Of a stretch of DNA of 26,978 nt, positions 23,149 through 26,978 are shown one piece after another. The DNA lies in assembly GCA_020697375.1 (NCBI GenBank), contig JAJFBJ010000043.1:1-26978 (forward strand), written 5' to 3'. The stretch is from Nitrospira sp. GTDB taxonomy: Bacteria; Nitrospirota; Nitrospiria; Nitrospirales; Nitrospiraceae. The position numbers were made by a program, and so were the translations under genes. How positions within the stretch are numbered: the stretch's first letter is position 1; every line of letters starts with the position of its first letter. The notes beneath the pieces were generated by a model that made no database searches, had not been told where the DNA came from, and saw nothing but the letters and a program-made list of their open reading frames with translations.

Positions 23149-23394
23149 TCACCGTTCTCCGTTCCCTCGGCGCAATGAATCAGGCGGCTCCATCGCCAGC
23201 ATCGCCACAACCTGAAACATGTGGTTCTCGACGACGTCGCGCAGGCAGCCCGCGGTTTCGTAAAACACTCCGCGTTGCGCCACGCCGAAATCCTCGGCCA
23301 GCGTAATCTGGACGCTCGCTATGCAGTTGCGGTTTCAAATCGGTTCCAGAAAGGAATTCGCGAATCGAGCAGTCGATCTGTTGACCATGATTCA
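23149..23394 (-). pseudogene. zwf: Broken internal fragment of glucose-6-phosphate dehydrogenase (zwf)
   Basis: In the minus frame ending at TGA 23149, translation gives RFANSFLEPI, a stop, [20 protein letters not shown], then [20 protein letters not shown] and [11 protein letters not shown]. This is the conserved central part of Zwf (RFANxxxEPIWNRNYIxxVQIT... RDVVQNHxxQVxxLxAMEPP). The tryptophan codon of PIWNRN has become TGA at 23335-23337, and the tyrosine of RNY is now Cys. Everything upstream of about RFANS and downstream of AMEPP is missing, so both ends were deleted. The enzyme would have fed the oxidative pentose-phosphate pathway. It sits between tal and the GH15 gene. Confidence 0.85.
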
Positions 23395-23448
23395 CATCCC
23401 TGCCGGCATTCGAGTTTTCAGTCCGTCCGCCGGATCGATTTCAAGACA

Positions 23449-24597
23449 TCATGCCGATACCGTACGCGGCTCCCCTTGCGCTCGAATACGACCCTGTTCC
23501 ACTCTTTTCATCAGCTGATCGAATGGCTTGTTGAATTTCTCAACGCCTTCATCTTCGAGCTGCTGAGCGACCTTGTCGAGGCTGATGCCGACGGCCGGCA
23601 AACGTACCAGCACCGAATAGGCCTCATCGACTCCCTGTTCGAGGCGGGCTTCAGGAGCGCCATGTTTGCGGTAGGCGTTGAGGGTGTCGATCGGAATCGT
23701 ATTGACCGTGTCGGGTCCGATAAGCGCTTCGATGTATTTGATTTGGCTATAGTCGGGATTCTTCGTGCCGGTGCTGGCCCAGAGCAGCCGCTGGACACGA
23801 GTTCCGATCTTCGCCACCCGGTGGAACCGCGCGCTGTCGAACATTTCTTTGTAAATTTGATAGGCTGCTTTTGCGCTGGCGATCGCCACCTGTCCGCGCA
23901 ACTGCTGCGCGAGTTCCGATTTCTTGCCTCCTTGCGCGATGATCTTTTCCAGCAATGAATCCACCAGCACATCGATGCGGCTGACAAAGAAACTTGCAAC
24001 CGACGCCACATGGTTGACGGCCTTGCCTTGGGCGAGGCGCGCTTCGATGCCGGCGATATAGGCCTCCACCACCTGTCGATAGCGAGGCAAGCCGAACAAC
24101 AGCGTCACATTCACATTGATGCCTTCGCTGATGAGTTGCCGGATTGCGGGGATTCCTTCGACAGTAGCCGGGACCTTGATGAACACATTGGGCCGGCTCA
24201 ACGCCGCCCATAGCCGCCTGGCTTCATCGATCGTGCCGTGGGTGTCGCGCGCCAAGTGAGGATTGACCTCCAGGCTGACATACCCATCCTTTCCTCCGGT
24301 TTTCTCATACAGAGGCCGAAACAGGTCAGCGGCGCTCTGCACGTCCTGCCGGCTCAGCGCCTCATAGATTTCCGAGGTTTCTTTTCCCTCAAGCGCCATG
24401 GCCGCGATGGCCTGATCATATTCATGGCTACCCGCGATCGCTTTCTCAAAGATGGAGGGGTTCGAGGTGATTCCCCGGAGTCCATCCTCCTCGATCAGAC
24501 GCCTCAGTTCGCCACCGGCGATCAGATCACGACGGATGTCATCCAGCCAGAAAGACTGTCCGAATGTTTGCAATTGCTTCAGCGAATTCGTATTCAT
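23449..24597 (-). CDS. tal: Transaldolase
   Basis: A 382-residue enzyme that moves a dihydroxyacetone unit between sugar phosphates in the non-oxidative pentose-phosphate pathway. It is of the long type (about 370 residues). Schiff-base Lys141 lies in NVFIKVPAT. GITSNPSIFEKAI and SLEVNPHLARDT are family signatures, and the later VASVASFFVSRIDVLVD and NTIPIDTLNAYRKHG follow in order. An ideal AAGGAGG lies seven bases before the ATG. The gene is the first of the tal, zwf-remnant, GH15 block. Confidence 0.95.
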   Translation of the reverse strand: MNTNSLKQLQTFGQSFWLDDIRRDLIAGGELRRLIEEDGLRGITSNPSIFEKAIAGSHEYDQAIAAMALEGKETSEIYEALSRQDVQSAADLFRPLYEKTGGKDGYVSLEVNPHLARDTHGTIDEARRLWAALSRPNVFIKVPATVEGIPAIRQLISEGINVNVTLLFGLPRYRQVVEAYIAGIEARLAQGKAVNHVASVASFFVSRIDVLVDSLLEKIIAQGGKKSELAQQLRGQVAIASAKAAYQIYKEMFDSARFHRVAKIGTRVQRLLWASTGTKNPDYSQIKYIEALIGPDTVNTIPIDTLNAYRKHGAPEARLEQGVDEAYSVLVRLPAVGISLDKVAQQLEDEGVEKFNKPFDQLMKRVEQGRIRAQGEPRTVSA

Positions 24598-24632
24598 TGG
24601 CTTGCCTCCTTGCCGTCCAAGTTTGCCTAGCG

Positions 24633-24732
24633 GGATGTTGAAAACTCCGCCGGCGTTATTCTCGCATCGCTCAGAATCTCAACGTACCGCCATGGGTACA
24701 GCGCCTGTCTCGGCAAGCTCAGCGCGGGCAGG
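24633..24732 (+). repeat. Dispersed intergenic repeat, partial copy
   Basis: GATGTTGAAAACTCCGCCGG, TTCTCGCATCGCTCA, CTCAACGTACCGCCATGGG and CTGTCTCGGCA occur in the same order and orientation as in the copy at 10481. The right-hand inverted arm seen there is missing. It lies upstream of tal, between divergent and convergent units. Confidence 0.6.
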
Positions 24733-24769
24733 CAGGAAGGGGCTGGGCCTGAACTCGGTTTCTCGTTCA

Positions 24770-25069
24770 TCAGTAAATGATAGGGGAACGCTTCTCATCG
24801 ATGGTCAGCATCAATCGCCGTCGTTCAAGAGGCCGATCTGGATCTCTTGTGTAGTGCGAGAGATCCTCCGACACCTCGATCCGGCTCAGCGGGATTGAAG
24901 TATGTTGGTTCATATGGGGCACGCGAGTCTCTATCGAAAGGGCAACGGAGGCATCATTGCAGCCCGTCACTTCGGCGTTCAGCCCCTGCTCATCGAGGAA
25001 ATGCACGGTAACCCGTTCATCTGGATCAATCCACGGACGGATGACTTTTTCTTTGTCTTCATTCGTCAT
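24770..25069 (-). CDS. Small soluble protein, unknown function
   Basis: A 99-residue protein with GGAGGG six bases before the ATG at 25069; a longer frame to 25117 is rejected on that basis. After an acidic start (MTNEDKEKVIRPWIDPDERV) come alternating short strands (VTVHFLDEQGLNAEVTG, then SVALSIET and TSIPLSRIEV), suggesting a small beta-barrel such as an Sm- or PilZ-like fold. The last 30 residues are basic and may be flexible. No family is recognised and no ligand motif (such as PilZ RxxxR) is seen. Confidence 0.68.
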   Translation of the reverse strand: MTNEDKEKVIRPWIDPDERVTVHFLDEQGLNAEVTGCNDASVALSIETRVPHMNQHTSIPLSRIEVSEDLSHYTRDPDRPLERRRLMLTIDEKRSPIIY

Positions 25070-25167
25070 GATTATCCCTCCATGTCTCATGGGACCGATC
25101 AGAATGGACCGGGTCATTCGTCGGCCGGCCTGAGTGTGAAACGCGCATTGCCTCCCGCCTCAGGCAC

Positions 25168-25202
25168 TGACGGGACATCTCATAGCCTTCGACGTCCCGT
25201 CA
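25168..25202 (-). terminator. Hairpin downstream of the cupredoxin-like gene
   Basis: TGACGGGAC (25168-25176) and GTCCCGTCA (25194-25202) form a perfect 9-bp stem around 17 bases, 14 bases after the stop codon on the minus strand. A T-run is lacking, so it may stabilise the mRNA end rather than terminate. Confidence 0.5.
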
Positions 25203-25216
25203 TCGGTCGCCATGGC

Positions 25217-25615
25217 TCACCGCTTGACGTACAACAACCCGCCGATATGGGCCTTGTCGAGCTGGTTATAGTACGGGAACACACTCTGATCAGTTCCGAT
25301 GGCATCCAGATCAGTCACCGAAAGCTTGACGTTCTTGTTCTCTCCCGGCTTTACGACCTCTTTCACATGAAATTTGTCGATCGCGAATCCTTGATCCTTC
25401 TTCGTGTAGTTCGTCACGGTCAGCGTCACTCCGCCGGCTCTCCCCCGCTCATCCACGATGATCACCGATGGAAGCACAAAGCTGACGTGGTCCTCTGTCA
25501 GAATCCCGAGGGTGAACTGCGTTGGGCTCTTCGCCTCCTGGGCGTAGGACAGCGTGCCGGTGACAGGCAACAGTGTGAGCGCTCCGAACAGCGCTGCAAT
25601 CGCGTATGATTTCAT
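25217..25615 (-). CDS. Exported cupredoxin-like protein, copper ligands apparently lost
   Basis: A 132-residue protein with a signal peptide ending near LSYAQ (residue 26). The mature part has a cupredoxin-like beta-sandwich pattern (VTLTVTNYTKKDQGFAIDKF, then VVKPGENKNVKLSVTD), ending FPYYNQLDKAHIGGLLYV. Typical relatives read HGF and YCxLHPAHVGG here. In this protein the first His is Gln75, the Cys is replaced by Tyr/Asn (116-117) and the next His by Asp120, so a type I copper site is unlikely. It may be a structural or binding homologue in the periplasm. AGGAGG lies eight bases before the ATG. Confidence 0.78.
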   Translation of the reverse strand: MKSYAIAALFGALTLLPVTGTLSYAQEAKSPTQFTLGILTEDHVSFVLPSVIIVDERGRAGGVTLTVTNYTKKDQGFAIDKFHVKEVVKPGENKNVKLSVTDLDAIGTDQSVFPYYNQLDKAHIGGLLYVKR

Positions 25616-25691
25616 CGTGATGTCCTCCTCAAGGTAAAATGTGAACGTCTCTTCGCCGCCTGTGCCTCTTCAGAAGGCGCACCCTTTGGAC

Positions 25692-26025
25692 TCAGAACGA
25701 GAGTGCCGCTCGCTCGTCCTGATCCTTGATCGAAGCCGGAAATCGTTTCATGCGGCCCATCAACGCCTTCTCTTCAGGATCGAGCTTGTCTTCACTTTTG
25801 AGAGAAAGGAGCACGGCATAGGGGACCACTTTGACGACCGTGGCAAAAATGCGAGGCGCGGCCTCGTTGCTGATTCCGCCTTCCTTCGTTTCCAACATTT
25901 CCAGGAAACGGTTCATGCCCTTTCGCTTCCCGTCATAGGCCTCCTTGACCGCGGCTTCAGTGATAACCTCCCTGCTTGAAGTACGGCTTGAAGTTGCCTG
26001 TCTTGGCCAGGTTTTGTTGAACCAT
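25692..26025 (-). pseudogene. Frameshifted gene for a small protein of unknown function
   Basis: Two adjacent minus frames look like one protein of about 110 residues. The first begins at ATG 26025 (MVQQNLAKTGNFKPYFKQ). The second continues EVITEAAVKEAYDGKRKGMN and RFLEMLETKEGG to a stop at 25692. They are joined if one G of the GGG at 25970-25972 is dropped. The second part is open but lacks a good start until MNRFLEM. It contains a hydrophobic stretch (ATVVKVVPYAVLLSL) and a helical charged tail (DKLDPEEKALMGRMKRF). Either the gene is broken, or the base is a sequencing error. A short version from 25916 could also be translated. Confidence 0.5.
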
Positions 26026-26638
26026 GACCTTTAGTGACTGCCCACATTCCACGGCTTGTCATGGTGGGGCGAATCGTGGCTCATCGATTGATGAGAAACG
26101 GCTTCTCTCTGTCGGCTTCCACGCAGAAAGTTAAAGCATGATCCTTGCCAGGTTGATGGCATGGTTCAATAACGGCAGAAACTCTTCCTGCCGAGACTGA
26201 ACTGCCCTCGGATGACGGTTTCGCACTGTGCGGCCTGTGCAGAACCACCCGTTCATCACAGCACGGCCTCTCACCCTGATCCAATGACCATACGATCCGT
26301 CGCGCGGGCCATCGTTCCAGTCACGGCCTCTAGTCCGGTAGGACTTGAGCGAGCAGATCGTACGCGAGAGTCGCACGAGTAATGACGACTGCGGGCACAA
26401 CCTATGCCTGTGAGAATGGTACGAGCGAGTCCGAATCGAAGGAGTACCTCGGGCCTAACAGGCTGCGGAAAAACGTTTTGGCACAATAGAACTTCGAAGA
26501 TCCGCATGTGCGCATGGCAGGTGAACATCCCAACAGGATGCTCAACATGGCAACCGTCTTACCGGCCCAACCCTAAGCGCGCCAAGAGGCGCCCTATGAA
26601 CTGGCTTGACGTGATATCGATTGGAAGGAGAACCAGCG
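26026..26638. other. Gene-poor stretch with repeat traces
   Basis: No convincing gene. CTCATC/GATGAG (26081-26096) form a small palindrome, TCACGGCCTCT-like strings occur twice (26263 and 26320 areas), and ACAGGCTGCGGAAAAACG near 26458 resembles the CAGGCTGC boxes near 10716. The last 20 bases contain the GAAGGAG of the next gene. Confidence 0.3.
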
Positions 26639-26929
26639 ATGGTGAACATGGACGACGGTGCATGGGTCGAGGCCAATATCGGGGTGGTCACAAACCATTT
26701 AGCCAAGGAGTTTGAAAATTTTGCCATTGCCTATCGCGGTGACAGACCGATCACCCATACCTTTACCGTGAATAATGGAAAAAAGTCCTTTAAGCTGGTT
26801 ATCGGATGGCCGATTTTAGCCGATAGAAACTCTACTCCGGCGAGAATCGATTTCTTATTAAAAGAGAATGTCGCACAGGAAATGCGGCTCCATGGAGAAA
26901 AAGGCTATTACTGGACGCCCGCAATGTAA
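26639..26929 (+). CDS. Small protein of unknown function, paralogous to the gene at 14236
   Basis: A 96-residue soluble protein with GAAGGAG eight bases before ATG 26639. The frame could begin at TTG 26621, but that would place the start inside the ribosome-binding site. An N-terminal helix (WVEANIGVVTNHLAKEFENF) precedes strands (HTFTVNNGKKSFKLVIGWPI). ILADRNSTPARIDFLLKENV (59-78) aligns with LLSDMNPTPMELGWALKEKN of the 99-residue protein near 14.2 kb. The end GEKGYYWTPAM is aromatic. Function unknown. It sits in a gene-poor edge region. Confidence 0.75.
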   Translation: MVNMDDGAWVEANIGVVTNHLAKEFENFAIAYRGDRPITHTFTVNNGKKSFKLVIGWPILADRNSTPARIDFLLKENVAQEMRLHGEKGYYWTPAM

Positions 26930-26978
26930 GCTTGTGATTCACATAATTTCAACAGAACTGTGGCGAAGCATTCCGCAA

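Noticed and set aside
1..26978. CRISPR array, rRNA or insertion sequence
   Set aside because: No regularly spaced repeats, rRNA-like sequence, transposase or terminal repeats of an insertion sequence were seen.

Overview
The window reads as a chromosomal segment of a GC-rich Gram-negative bacterium. Outer-membrane proteins, lipoprotein signals, a polyamine importer next to a TolC-type protein, a sigma-54 promoter, GlgC, a GH15 hydrolase, transaldolase and dispersed palindromic repeats together suggest Nitrospirota (Nitrospira-like). That placement is inference from gene style and remembered repeat families, not from a search.

Left arm (1-4.9 kb, minus strand): a tightly packed polyamine ABC importer operon, potA-potB-potC-potD, with short overlaps, followed by the 5' part of a TolC/CzcC-like outer-membrane protein cut by the window edge. 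A 92-residue coiled-coil gene with its own strong promoter sits just upstream. Middle left (4.9-9.3 kb, plus strand): glgC overlaps a gene for the C-terminal half of a Ski2-like helicase (motifs IV-VI plus a long C-terminal region). The next gene encodes the N-terminal half (Walker A, DESQ box, SAS). The helicase is therefore split, with its halves in reversed order. This is the most unusual thing in the window.

Centre (9.3-12.5 kb): a minus-strand beta-barrel resembling omptin proteases, a repeat-bearing intergenic region, a perfect -24/-12 sigma-54 promoter driving a secreted protein with two BACON-like domains and a fibronectin III domain, and tRNA-Arg(ACG) with its own promoter. From 12.5 to 15.2 kb lies a sparse, accessory-looking stretch with small genes, duplicated fragments and hairpins. 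It ends in an N-acetylmuramoyl-L-alanine amidase with an SH3 domain, a four-helix membrane protein, two stand-alone receiver proteins and a tiny, apparently leaderless membrane protein.

Right arm (18.2-25.6 kb, mostly minus strand): alkA, a glutaredoxin-like/DUF488 fusion and gap form one operon. Transaldolase, a broken internal fragment of glucose-6-phosphate dehydrogenase (zwf) and a GH15 glucoamylase-like enzyme form a carbon-metabolism block; with glgC and gap this points to glycogen and pentose-phosphate metabolism. Small genes follow: a basic/acidic 99-residue protein, a cupredoxin-like protein that seems to have lost its copper ligands, a frameshifted gene, and at the right edge a 96-residue protein related to the 99-residue protein near 14.2 kb. 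Decayed genes (zwf, a CBS-domain remnant, a WYWYR fragment and the frameshifted gene) recur, which suggests ongoing gene loss.
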